Below, piece by piece: positions 1 to 7,727 of a DNA stretch of 8,183 nt. The notes under the pieces are model-generated. The model saw only the letters and a list, made by a program, of their open reading frames with translations. It had not been told where the DNA came from and did not search any database. Each line of letters opens with the position of its first letter. Within the stretch, counting starts at the first letter, position 1. Origin of the DNA: an uncultured Bacteroides sp. (GTDB lineage: Bacteria > Bacteroidota > Bacteroidia > Bacteroidales > Bacteroidaceae); NCBI GenBank assembly GCA_937890825.1, contig CALADS010000055.1, positions 1 through 8,183 on the forward strand, given 5' to 3'. The translations under genes were made by a program, and so were the position numbers.

Positions 1-534
1 CTTACCATTCGAATCCGTGTTCTTCCGATAGCGCAAGCCCAATTCGTCCACATTGCCTGCTTCCAAATCCTCTTCAGCAGCCGTGCGTGCGAAATCATCA
101 TTATAAACAAAATCATTACCTGTATTATAAGGAGGGTCAATGTAAATCATCTTCACCATACCTAAATAGGAACGCTGGAGCAACTTCAAAACTTCTAAAT
201 TGTCTCCTTCAATGTAAAGGTTCTGGGTATGATCCCAATCAACAGATTCCTCGACCATAGGGCGCAAGGTCTTATCAGTGGAACGTGCAGCTTCTGCTTT
301 GGCTGCTCGTTTACCCACCCAAGTAAACTGGTAGCTTTCGCCACCTTCTTCCATCACTTCGTCGCCCAACAAGGCACGCAAAGCGTCAAAGTCTATCTTA
401 CGAGCAGTTTCTCCCGTCTTAGAATCACGAGCCTCGGTAAAAACAGAAGGAGCCAATTGATAGAGTGCCTCCAAATTCAACTGCGTACCCGAAGCAGAAT
501 TCAAATCCAAGTGATTAATTTTATCTGAACTCAT
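1..534 (-). CDS. Type III-like site-specific DNA adenine methyltransferase (Mod), N-terminal part, cut by window edge
   Basis: This is the beginning of a DNA methyltransferase that probably methylates adenine at N6 within an asymmetric site as the modification subunit of a type III-like system. The frame is open from ATG at 534 to the window edge (178 residues). Residues 105-118 (NLYIEGDNLEVLKL) followed by KMIYIDPPYNTGNDFVYND (128-146) are the signature of the beta-class/type III Mod family, with catalytic motif IV DPPY at 133-136 (bases 127-138). In this class motif IV comes before the target-recognition region and the SAM-binding FxGxG motif, so both should lie outside the window; their absence here is not evidence of truncation. 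The ATG follows the DUF4391 stop by 19 bp with an A-rich leader and no Shine-Dalgarno, so it is probably cotranscribed. A short A6 run touches the ATG but is too short for obvious phase variation. Family call is firm; target sequence and activity are unknown. Confidence 0.93.
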   Translation of the reverse strand, partial: MSSDKINHLDLNSASGTQLNLEALYQLAPSVFTEARDSKTGETARKIDFDALRALLGDEVMEEGGESYQFTWVGKRAAKAEAARSTDKTLRPMVEESVDWDHTQNLYIEGDNLEVLKLLQRSYLGMVKMIYIDPPYNTGNDFVYNDDFARTAAEEDLEAGNVDELGLRYRKNTDSNGK

Positions 535-553
535 TTTTTATAGTTGTTTTATG

Positions 554-1231
554 TTATTGTTTCAATTTATCTATTTCTTCTTGCAAAGATACCAATTCAC
601 GCTTTAAGATGCGGGTCTCTGCATTCAGTTGTACCTGACGGTTAAATTGCTTTTCCGCCCGCACTTTCTTTTGCAGGGCTTCAATACTCCGCTGTTTTTG
701 TACCAGCTGCTTCTGCAATTCTATTAGGCGCTTGGTGTCGTCTGCAGAGCGTGTACGGAAACCGGAAATCTGCCCGGCAAACGATTCGTAAACCTTGTCC
801 AGGTTACTTCCTTCCAACTGAAGGGAAAGTGCAGTTGCTGGACACCAATCCGTGCGGAAGGCTTTCAGAATACGGAAAGTACCCTTGGCTGTATCCAGCC
901 ATTCCTTGTAGTTCAACAAGAGGCGGCATTCCTCCTCATATTGCAGTACAAAGAGGATATGACGTGGCAGCTGGCGATCAATGGCCGCAAATACATCATC
1001 CGGCACCTCTTTGGCTTTCAGCACCACATGGAACACCGTTATCTCGTGTACTGTCTTGCCGTCCTCCACATTCAACGTAGAAGGAGCCAACTTTGCCAAC
1101 CACACAATGCGTTCCACATCCTCTACAAAATGCTGTCGAAGGTGTGCATTTACCTCCAGATTCCGGTAGAAGGCTGTTTTAGGAACCACCTGGTTTACGT
1201 TCGTGGACTCCGGAAAATGCAAATCAATCAT
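554..1231 (-). CDS. DUF4391 domain protein, restriction-locus accessory
   Basis: I recognise this as a DUF4391 protein, a family of about 220-250 residues of unknown biochemical function that I know mainly from loci with type III-like methylases and helicases. The opening MIDLHFPEST is the typical family start. The body (about 1-158) appears as a mixed alpha/beta domain, including ITVFHVVLKAKEVPDDVFAAID (64-85) and HILFVLQYEE (91-100). Residues 163-225 are highly charged heptad-like sequence, a probable coiled coil for oligomerisation or partner binding. No catalytic motif is evident. I chose ATG 1231 (225 aa) because it gives the family start; the frame stays open upstream, with other ATGs at 1237, 1258, 1264 and as far as 1306, but those extensions (MIMIVTTTV and similar) only mirror the acidic repeat of the overlapping small gene. 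The start overlaps the previous stop by 8 bp, suggesting translational coupling. Likely partner of the downstream methylase and the helicases, by context only. Confidence 0.85.
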   Translation of the reverse strand: MIDLHFPESTNVNQVVPKTAFYRNLEVNAHLRQHFVEDVERIVWLAKLAPSTLNVEDGKTVHEITVFHVVLKAKEVPDDVFAAIDRQLPRHILFVLQYEEECRLLLNYKEWLDTAKGTFRILKAFRTDWCPATALSLQLEGSNLDKVYESFAGQISGFRTRSADDTKRLIELQKQLVQKQRSIEALQKKVRAEKQFNRQVQLNAETRILKRELVSLQEEIDKLKQ

Positions 1232-1237
1232 ATTCAT
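1224..1237 (-). other. Stop/start overlap coupling the small acidic gene to DUF4391
   Basis: On the minus strand the sequence ATGAATATGATTGA holds two in-frame ATGs of the DUF4391 gene (1237 and 1231) and the TGA stop (1226-1224) of the small upstream gene. Ribosomes finishing the small protein are placed directly on the DUF4391 start, so coupled translation and related dosage are likely. A GAGGAGG run sits about 30 bases upstream of 1231, with ideal spacing to an alternative ATG at 1258, but it also encodes Glu-Glu of the small protein and Bacteroidetes make little use of such sites. Confidence 0.55.
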
Positions 1238-1457
1238 CACGGTCGTAGTAACTATCATGATCATCCTCCTCGTCATAGTCAGCATAATCATAATAGAGTG
1301 GTTCACTTATATCTTCTGTAAACGTATCTTCCTCATGCAGATTGCCCCAATAATTCCTTCGGGGCTTATGAGTACCCACTCGTCCATCAGCGACCGCATT
1401 CTTGTCCATTGAATAATCTCGTCGCTGAGATACAAAGCTTTTTGTTCGTTTTCCCAT
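1224..1457 (-). CDS. Small bipolar protein with acidic tyrosine-rich tail, unknown function
   Basis: I do not recognise a family for this 77-residue protein. Its charge is strikingly split: residues 1-34 carry ten Lys/Arg and three Asp, whereas residues 42-77 contain 18 Asp/Glu and seven Tyr, ending in repeats such as YYDYADYDEEDD (55-66). It has no signal peptide, membrane segment or cysteine. It begins 38 bp after the stop of the UvrD-like gene and its TGA overlaps the ATG of the DUF4391 gene (ATGATTGA), so it fills the operon exactly between two credible genes on the same strand. This placement is the best argument that it is real. An acidic Tyr/Asp-rich tail could mimic DNA phosphates or bind a basic groove of a partner, but that is conjecture. 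The alternative is a chance frame over low-complexity DNA; codon-level conservation in relatives would decide. Confidence 0.6.
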   Translation of the reverse strand: MGKRTKSFVSQRRDYSMDKNAVADGRVGTHKPRRNYWGNLHEEDTFTEDISEPLYYDYADYDEEDDHDSYYDRDEYD

Positions 1458-1465
1458 ATTATCTA

Positions 1466-1496
1466 GTACTTTTAAACGCTCGTTGTATTTTTAAAC
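1466..1496. repeat. Pair of 12-bp direct repeats, 19-bp period
   Basis: GTACTTTTAAAC (1466-1477) and GTATTTTTAAAC (1485-1496) match at 11 of 12 positions and start 19 bp apart. Together they fill most of the 38-bp gap between the UvrD-like gene and the small acidic gene, and the second copy runs one base into the UvrD-like stop codon. They could be a duplication scar from joining of modules, a protein-binding pair or chance in A/T-rich spacer. No promoter of the TAnnTTTG type is seen here. Confidence 0.5.
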
Positions 1497-4420
1497 TACC
1501 AATTTTCTGAATCCGTATCAAAGTATTTAACAATACCTTCCTCACCTTCTTCAGAGCACATAGTAGCAGCCAAATGACTTGTTGCACGAGATACACCCAC
1601 ATACAAATATCGACGCATCAATTCAGATGAATGCCCTGTAATCGCCTTATCAATATCATAAAAGAATACGGCTTCAAACTCCATGCCCTTTACTTCTGAT
1701 AAACGGAATACACGAATCATTTCTTTATTTTGAAGTGTCTTATTGCCAGAGCAATCTACAATGTCAATACCATTCAGCATATCTAAATCTGTAATACGTT
1801 CGATAAACTCTGAAATATCCACTTCATCGCCCACAAAAATGGCTATAGAAGGCAAACTGTCATAGCTATCGATGATTTCTCTGATACGCAACGAAATCCA
1901 TTCCGCCTTTTCCTCCTCATCATCACTAATAAACAACAATGGTTTTGGCTCGTCAGAGGACTTTTCTTTATCGCTATGGTAAGACGGATAAACCTTTTGG
2001 TCATCTTTATACATTTCCCTTGCCATATCCAATAAAGTTGGCAACTGGCGATAACTGACATCCAATGTTTTTACTTCCAGTTTTGGCAATATAAACTTCT
2101 CCAACTCTTTCCATTGATGAATACCATTGCCATTCAATCCCTGCATTATATCACCACATAAGGTTATAGATGAAAAATCATAATGACGGAATGACACCAT
2201 AAAATAGTAATCCAATAAAGTATAGTCTGTAGCTTCGTCAATACCTATCACTGGTTTCACATTATCCACATATGCTTTGGCATATTTGTGTTTCAAAGAC
2301 TGAAAGCGTACCTTCGACTTTTTATAGATACTGAAAAGCATGTTGTTTATGAAACCAATGAGCAAATTTTGTTCATCGGGATGGAGATGTTTATTAGAAT
2401 CTTTCTTGCATATTTTTTCCAACAAATCATAGTTATATATTCCTGACGCATGCAACATGATACCGCTTTCCGTTTTAACACCTTCTTTTTCTCTTTCCAC
2501 CAAGATATTCTTTCTGAAAGCTTTATACATCATCGGAATTTTACGAATCAAGTTACTCTCCAATCCACGACAAAGCGAAGCATAATTCCTTACAAACCAC
2601 ACTTTCTCACCAATAGCACTAATGGCTATATCCTCACTTATGACACCTTCAATAATGCTCAACAACTCTTGATTCCGCTTGGAAATTTTGATTTTAGCAT
2701 CAATTCTCTTCAGAGCCAGTTGTTTCAATAGCAGTTTAATTTGAGAAAAAAGTTGTGCCTCAAATTCTTGCTTAGAGAAAGATTCCATTTCTTCTTCCTC
2801 TTCTTCGTCAACATCAGACAAGTCTTCGTCCTCAACTGCTTGAACACGTTCCTTTCTCCACCGATCAAATAAAGAGTGAGCATCAGCAGACATATCTTCA
2901 TCACCCAAGACTGCCTTTTTAACTTTGGCACTTTCATTTTTTAAAACAACCTTCAGCTCATCCTCAATAATCTTAACATTACTCTTTTCATTATCATGCA
3001 AGGCGTTAAATAAGCGCATCAAAGTCTCAACATCAGAGATGTTTTTAAACCGCGCACAAATGCTCTTTATTCGCAATGCCGACTGATGCCATGCAAAAGA
3101 TGAAGTTTGTATTTCCATTCGTTGCACAATAGTCTTCGTAGAAAATTCAATACAAAACTTCTCGAAATCTTCAATGGCTTTCATCGGATTAACAATCAGT
3201 GTTTCTTCTTTATCACCTACCTTATAGTCTTTAAACGGGCCATCCTTTGAAGGATCAAAGAGAGAATACTCCCTCATGATTTTCTTTCTAAAGGGAGGTA
3301 TTATTCTTGTATTCTGATCATTGGCAATCAATCCCTCAGCGATCATATTGTTCTGCAAGTAATGCAGGAGCAATTCTGTAGGGGAGAAAAACAACCAATG
3401 GGAATTAACACTGGAAGGATCGGTCAGATAATTTAATTGCTCGGGAGTAAGAGGATTTTCATAACCATCTGCGCCCTCAGTAGTAGTATCCAAAGCCTCT
3501 CGTGACAACATAAACTTCAAACGCTGAATCATGGTCGTCGTCTTACCAGTACCAGGACCACCTTCAATTACAACAGGTATGCCATCATAAATATGTGAAC
3601 GCTTCGCATCTTCCTGATATGGATCCAGCAGATGTTGAGAACGAAGAAATGCACTTGTACGTAAGAAGGACTTAACTGATTTAATCTTATTCTTAGTCTC
3701 ATTAATAGAACGTTCCAAACGCTCAATATCTGCTAATCTTTCCTGTTCTTCCTTTTCCTTTTGAATACGTAAAGCTTCCAAACGTTCAAACTCCTCACGT
3801 TCAGCCTTTTCTTTTGCTGCCTTTTCAGCAGCTGCTTTTTCGGCAGCCAAACGCTCTTGCTCTTCTTTTAATTTCCGAAGAATTTCCTTCTGCTCATGAA
3901 GTTTCTCTTGATCTTCACGTTTTGCTTTCAACAAATCAGATAATTTCTGAAATCTATAGTACGATGTATCGCCAGCAATTCTGATTTCAATTTCACTTGC
4001 ACCGTCATTAGTTGGGGTATATACCGATCTATTGTGAATGGAGATTGCAATATCGTTCATTCTCTTTAATGATGTGCGAGTTGTATAATGATAAGTACCT
4101 TGATAAGCCTTTGTGAGTATTTCACCGAGCTTTGTATTCTTATATACAGCCTGACCATCCGTCTCCAAAGTCGTTTTAAAGCCAGCTGACACATAAGAAC
4201 CAGTACCTGTAAAATCTTTCTTAATCTGTAACCCTCGCGTGTTTTGGGAGTTTACTAACCAGAACACTTGTTCCAAGTTGCCACCATAAGTAGCATTTAC
4301 AGAACAACGTGCCCTAGCAAATGCCCGATTATACAAACCTTCTTTAAGTTCTTTTCGGGTATGAGAATCGATAGAATTGGCAATTTGCCCAATATCTTCT
4401 TTATGTGATTCCTTATTCAT
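1496..4420 (-). CDS. UvrD-like SF1 ATPase/helicase with N-terminal coiled coil
   Basis: This is a superfamily 1 helicase-type ATPase, probably a 3'-5' DNA translocase. The SF1A motifs appear in order: Walker A GGPGTGKT (287-294), motif II DEATD (728-732, with Thr where Gln is usual), motif III TLCGDIMQ (753-760), motif IV SYRQ (789-792), motif V KGMEFEAVFF (911-920) and motif VI YVGVSRA (940-946) with its arginine finger. The layout is unusual. Residues 1-160 form an unrecognised globular region; 162-250 is a Lys/Glu/Ala-rich coiled coil in which KEEQERLA occurs twice (185-192, 223-230); and about 430 residues separate motifs I and II, including an acidic stretch at 528-545 (seven consecutive Glu/Asp after a short DEDLSDVD). 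The protein ends 28 residues after motif VI, with no visible nuclease domain. ATG at 4420 lies 14 bp after the stop of the SNF2-like gene. The gene is more A/T-rich than both neighbours, suggesting separate acquisition. ATPase class is secure; a defence role is inferred from context. Confidence 0.88.
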   Translation of the reverse strand: MNKESHKEDIGQIANSIDSHTRKELKEGLYNRAFARARCSVNATYGGNLEQVFWLVNSQNTRGLQIKKDFTGTGSYVSAGFKTTLETDGQAVYKNTKLGEILTKAYQGTYHYTTRTSLKRMNDIAISIHNRSVYTPTNDGASEIEIRIAGDTSYYRFQKLSDLLKAKREDQEKLHEQKEILRKLKEEQERLAAEKAAAEKAAKEKAEREEFERLEALRIQKEKEEQERLADIERLERSINETKNKIKSVKSFLRTSAFLRSQHLLDPYQEDAKRSHIYDGIPVVIEGGPGTGKTTTMIQRLKFMLSREALDTTTEGADGYENPLTPEQLNYLTDPSSVNSHWLFFSPTELLLHYLQNNMIAEGLIANDQNTRIIPPFRKKIMREYSLFDPSKDGPFKDYKVGDKEETLIVNPMKAIEDFEKFCIEFSTKTIVQRMEIQTSSFAWHQSALRIKSICARFKNISDVETLMRLFNALHDNEKSNVKIIEDELKVVLKNESAKVKKAVLGDEDMSADAHSLFDRWRKERVQAVEDEDLSDVDEEEEEEMESFSKQEFEAQLFSQIKLLLKQLALKRIDAKIKISKRNQELLSIIEGVISEDIAISAIGEKVWFVRNYASLCRGLESNLIRKIPMMYKAFRKNILVEREKEGVKTESGIMLHASGIYNYDLLEKICKKDSNKHLHPDEQNLLIGFINNMLFSIYKKSKVRFQSLKHKYAKAYVDNVKPVIGIDEATDYTLLDYYFMVSFRHYDFSSITLCGDIMQGLNGNGIHQWKELEKFILPKLEVKTLDVSYRQLPTLLDMAREMYKDDQKVYPSYHSDKEKSSDEPKPLLFISDDEEEKAEWISLRIREIIDSYDSLPSIAIFVGDEVDISEFIERITDLDMLNGIDIVDCSGNKTLQNKEMIRVFRLSEVKGMEFEAVFFYDIDKAITGHSSELMRRYLYVGVSRATSHLAATMCSEEGEEGIVKYFDTDSENW

Positions 4421-4434
4421 ATGTTCTTGTCGTA

Positions 4435-7400
4435 TTATCTAATGATTAAAAAGGTTATCAATTCAAAGTCATCCAGTCCCTTGATTTCGCCGCGGAGAGC
4501 CGTTGTTTCTCCTAACGAAAACAAGCTGTCAATGTCACTATTGGTCTTCACTTCCAGGATGCTGTCAATGGCGCTCTGCAACAAGGCACTGTACTTATCC
4601 ATTTTGCGTCCATCTGCAGTTTCCTTATTCAGAGCTGCACAAAGCGACGGATCGTATTCGTTCTTGTTCTTGCAAGCATGACGCATCGCATCCAGCAACT
4701 GCTTGGGATGCAGATAGTCACATACGACATCACCTGCTTCTGACAAATACACCATGTAGAACGGATGCAACAGATTCTTTCGGTCAATATTGACCGCATT
4801 GCTTCGGTTCTTTAGAATAAAGATAACGCCCGGTTGTATCAAAACTGACTGCTCCACCACGGCACTCATACCCATAGGAGCATGCTCAATATCGGGATGG
4901 TCTTTCAGGTAAGCCAAGAGGTCCAGGCGGAATTCGTTCAGGCCTAAGTCCATGATATTGATACCAGTGTCCATTTCCTCAATATCAACGACCGACTGCT
5001 GCAACTGACGCAACTGATTGCGACGATATTCCAAGTCACCCTTTTCATTAGCGCTTAACAGGTTATCATCGCCAGTAGAAGTCAACACGGTAGCCTTCAT
5101 ACGGCTTTCTACACGACCTTTCAGTTTGATATAGTCGTCCAGTTCCATATCAGGCCAATAGTTCACCAACTGGATTTGCTTGTTGTGTGAGCCGATACGG
5201 TCAATACGCCCGAAGCGCTGAATGATGCGCACCGGATTCCAGTGAATATCGTAATTGATTAAGTAGTCACAATCCTGCAGGTTCTGACCTTCAGAAATAC
5301 AGTCAGTGGCAATGAGTACATCAATTTCTTCGGTAGCTTTCGGGTACAGACTCGCTCTATCCTTAGAAACCGGCGAGAACCAGGTCAGTACATTATTGAA
5401 GGAGAGCGGAAACTTGGGAATGGTGCACCGTCCCTCCGTAGTACCTGTAATCAAGGCTACATTCAAGCCGCATTCCTGCTTGATGCGAGCGGCCAATTCC
5501 GTGTACAAATAGTCGGCAGTATCGGCAAAAGCCGTAAAAATCAGTACCTTTTTGTTGCCTTCGTTGAGGGGGTGACTGAATTTTTGTTTCAAGTCCTCAA
5601 TCAGCATCTGCAACTTTGCATCGTGCCGGGGAGTGATGTCCTTTAAAAGCAAAAGCAGCAAATTCAACTTTTCCAAATCGGCTTTCAAATCCTTACGCCA
5701 GGACACATAATCCATGTCACGCAAACTGATTTTCGACTTGCGCGTGGCAAATACATCCGCCTCGCTATCTGCCATATCCCAGTCCTCGGAAAACTCGGCA
5801 ACCATCATCAAACTTTCGGAATGAGTCGATTCATAGCGATTGATAGCTTCAATCGTTTCGTTGATATATTCGCAGATACGCGTTAAGGTAAGCCGGAAGG
5901 AATTGACGCTACTTTCCAATCGCTTCAGCAGATTGGTAGCCATCAACTTACGCAATCCTTTTTCTCGTCCGTCAATAGACAAGTGGCCATTGCCTTCGTA
6001 GTCGATGGTGTAATCTCCACGTACGCTCTCAAACAGATAAAGCGAAGGCGTATAGATGGAAAGGTTCAGTTCGTTGAGTTGTTCGGCAATATCCTTGAAA
6101 TTGATGACATGATTCAAATCTGTCAGCTTTGGCCGCCGGGAAACAGGTGTCAGACGGGCCGGAAAATCGCCTATATCCTTCGTGTCGTAATACTTCATGA
6201 TATGACTGCGGCTGCGGGCTATGGTGACTGCATCCAGCAGTTGGAAAAAGTCGAAACTCAATTCATTCAAGAGTCTTTCGGTGGTACGTTCCTTGACATC
6301 CAGTTTAGCCCACCGATTATAGACAGTTTGCGCGTTTCGGAACACATCATCAATGCTACGTTCCATATCCAGCTCCGCATTGATATTTTCCACTTTTCCC
6401 TCGTAAGCCAGCTGCAGCTGGTTCTTCAAATCGTTAAAACGGTTGTTCACAGGCGTAGCACTCAGCATCAGCACCTTAGTCTTAACACCTTGACGAATCA
6501 CCCGGTTCATCAGTCGCTGGTAGCGATTTTCTTTGCGGTCTGCATCCTCCTCTTGTCCTTCTTCCTCATCTACATTGCCTCCATTCCGGAAATTATGGCT
6601 TTCATCAATCACTATCAGGTCATAATTCCCCCAATTGATGTGCGCCAAGTCCAATCCGTTACTTTGTCCCTTATCACGCGACAGGTCGGAATGGAAAAGA
6701 ATGTCGTAACGCAGACGATCGGCCGCTATCGGATTGTTCTTATAGTTCGCCCGGAAAGTCTGCCAGTTGTCATTCAACTTCTTCGGACAAAGCACTAATA
6801 CAGACTTGTTGCGATTTTCGTAGTATTTCACTACAGCTAAGGCTGTAAAGGTCTTACCCAAACCAACACTGTCCGCCAAAATACAGCCGTTGTATTTCTC
6901 CAGCTTGTTGATGATAGCCAGTGCTGCATCTCGTTGGAAATTATAGAGTTTGTTCCAAATAACACTATCTTTGAAACCGGTACGTTCATTCGGAAGCACG
7001 TCCTCTGAAATATCCTCCAGAAACTCATTAAAGATATTATAGAGTGTAATGAAGTAGATGTATTCAGGTGCATTCTCTTGATAAACCGTTTCAATGTATT
7101 CCAATACGCGCTGGGTGACATCTTCAAACTTCTCGTCATTGTCCCATTGCTCATTGAAAATACGCAGGTAGGTCTCGGCTATCGGAGACGGCAATACATT
7201 CACCAAGTTATAGACATCATTACCACGCTCGCAACCCAACTGTGTGGTAGTAAATTCGTTAAATGGAACATAAGCATGTTGGCTGGCATCCGATACATGC
7301 AGGAAGCCACCCATCTGTTCTAAGGAAGCATTGGAACGGAACTGTACCTTTTTACGAATCCAAGCCGCACATTCCTTAGCTATAGCCTTTTGTGACAACT

Positions 7401-7689
7401 GATTGCGAAGCCGCACCTCGAAGTCAGTTCCATAAAGATTTCGTTCGCGATTCAATTTCGGTATGTAATACTCCCGCTTCTCCTTCTTGGTCTTTTCCTT
7501 AATAAAAGTAGGCGAAGTAAAGATGAAACGCAACTCATCTATTTTCTCCAATTCTTTCTTCAATGCTTCAAAAGCATAAATAGAAAAGGATGCTGCTGCA
7601 ATGGATATACGGCTATGATTTGAAAGTCGTGCCTTCAAATCATCTGCTACGAGTTCGTTTATGTTATTGATAAGTTTGGGTTGCTCCAT
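4435..7689 (-). CDS. SNF2/RapA-like SF2 helicase with N-terminal PLD-like region
   Basis: This 1084-residue protein is a superfamily 2 DNA translocase of the SNF2/RapA type. Motifs in order: Q-motif-like FQRDAALAIINKL (251-263), Walker A DSVGLGKT (273-280), motif II DESH (362-365), motif III LSATP (409-413), the second RecA domain opening KVLIFTAFADTADYL (714-728), motif V VLIATDCISEGQNLQ (791-805) and motif VI QRFGRIDRIG (824-833). About 300 residues of mostly helical sequence lie between motifs III and IV, as in RapA-like proteins. Residues 25-150 resemble the N-terminal PLD-like domain of the 'helicase-related protein' family seen beside type III-like methylases, but no intact HxKx4D motif is visible, so it probably binds DNA or partners rather than cutting. 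The ATG at 7689 follows the XRE stop by 38 bp. Likely role: ATP-driven DNA translocation in restriction. Helicase call firm, PLD assignment moderate. Confidence 0.93.
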   Translation of the reverse strand: MEQPKLINNINELVADDLKARLSNHSRISIAAASFSIYAFEALKKELEKIDELRFIFTSPTFIKEKTKKEKREYYIPKLNRERNLYGTDFEVRLRNQLSQKAIAKECAAWIRKKVQFRSNASLEQMGGFLHVSDASQHAYVPFNEFTTTQLGCERGNDVYNLVNVLPSPIAETYLRIFNEQWDNDEKFEDVTQRVLEYIETVYQENAPEYIYFITLYNIFNEFLEDISEDVLPNERTGFKDSVIWNKLYNFQRDAALAIINKLEKYNGCILADSVGLGKTFTALAVVKYYENRNKSVLVLCPKKLNDNWQTFRANYKNNPIAADRLRYDILFHSDLSRDKGQSNGLDLAHINWGNYDLIVIDESHNFRNGGNVDEEEGQEEDADRKENRYQRLMNRVIRQGVKTKVLMLSATPVNNRFNDLKNQLQLAYEGKVENINAELDMERSIDDVFRNAQTVYNRWAKLDVKERTTERLLNELSFDFFQLLDAVTIARSRSHIMKYYDTKDIGDFPARLTPVSRRPKLTDLNHVINFKDIAEQLNELNLSIYTPSLYLFESVRGDYTIDYEGNGHLSIDGREKGLRKLMATNLLKRLESSVNSFRLTLTRICEYINETIEAINRYESTHSESLMMVAEFSEDWDMADSEADVFATRKSKISLRDMDYVSWRKDLKADLEKLNLLLLLLKDITPRHDAKLQMLIEDLKQKFSHPLNEGNKKVLIFTAFADTADYLYTELAARIKQECGLNVALITGTTEGRCTIPKFPLSFNNVLTWFSPVSKDRASLYPKATEEIDVLIATDCISEGQNLQDCDYLINYDIHWNPVRIIQRFGRIDRIGSHNKQIQLVNYWPDMELDDYIKLKGRVESRMKATVLTSTGDDNLLSANEKGDLEYRRNQLRQLQQSVVDIEEMDTGINIMDLGLNEFRLDLLAYLKDHPDIEHAPMGMSAVVEQSVLIQPGVIFILKNRSNAVNIDRKNLLHPFYMVYLSEAGDVVCDYLHPKQLLDAMRHACKNKNEYDPSLCAALNKETADGRKMDKYSALLQSAIDSILEVKTNSDIDSLFSLGETTALRGEIKGLDDFELITFLIIR

Positions 7690-7727
7690 GATTCAATGCT
7701 ATGCTATCTAAGGTTATTCAAAAATCG

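Noticed and set aside
229..528. Plus-strand 99-codon frame opposite the methylase
   Set aside because: It lies antisense to a well-supported Mod N-terminus.
1..553. Phase-variable mod gene through simple repeats
   Set aside because: Only a six-base A run touches the start codon and there is no tetra- or pentanucleotide tract in the visible 178 codons.
941..1321. Plus-strand open frames opposite DUF4391 and the small acidic gene
   Set aside because: His-rich, unstructured translations with no family features; they are shadows of the minus-strand genes.
3700..3960. DNA repeat array in the coiled-coil region of the UvrD-like gene
   Set aside because: The KEEQERLA duplication is visible in protein only; the two DNA segments differ at many bases, so this is coiled-coil composition rather than a recent tandem repeat.
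5983..6798. Long plus-strand open frame (271 codons) inside the SNF2-like helicase gene
   Set aside because: It is antisense to a region with intact helicase motifs II and III, shows no recognisable domain, and is explained by codon bias of the real gene.
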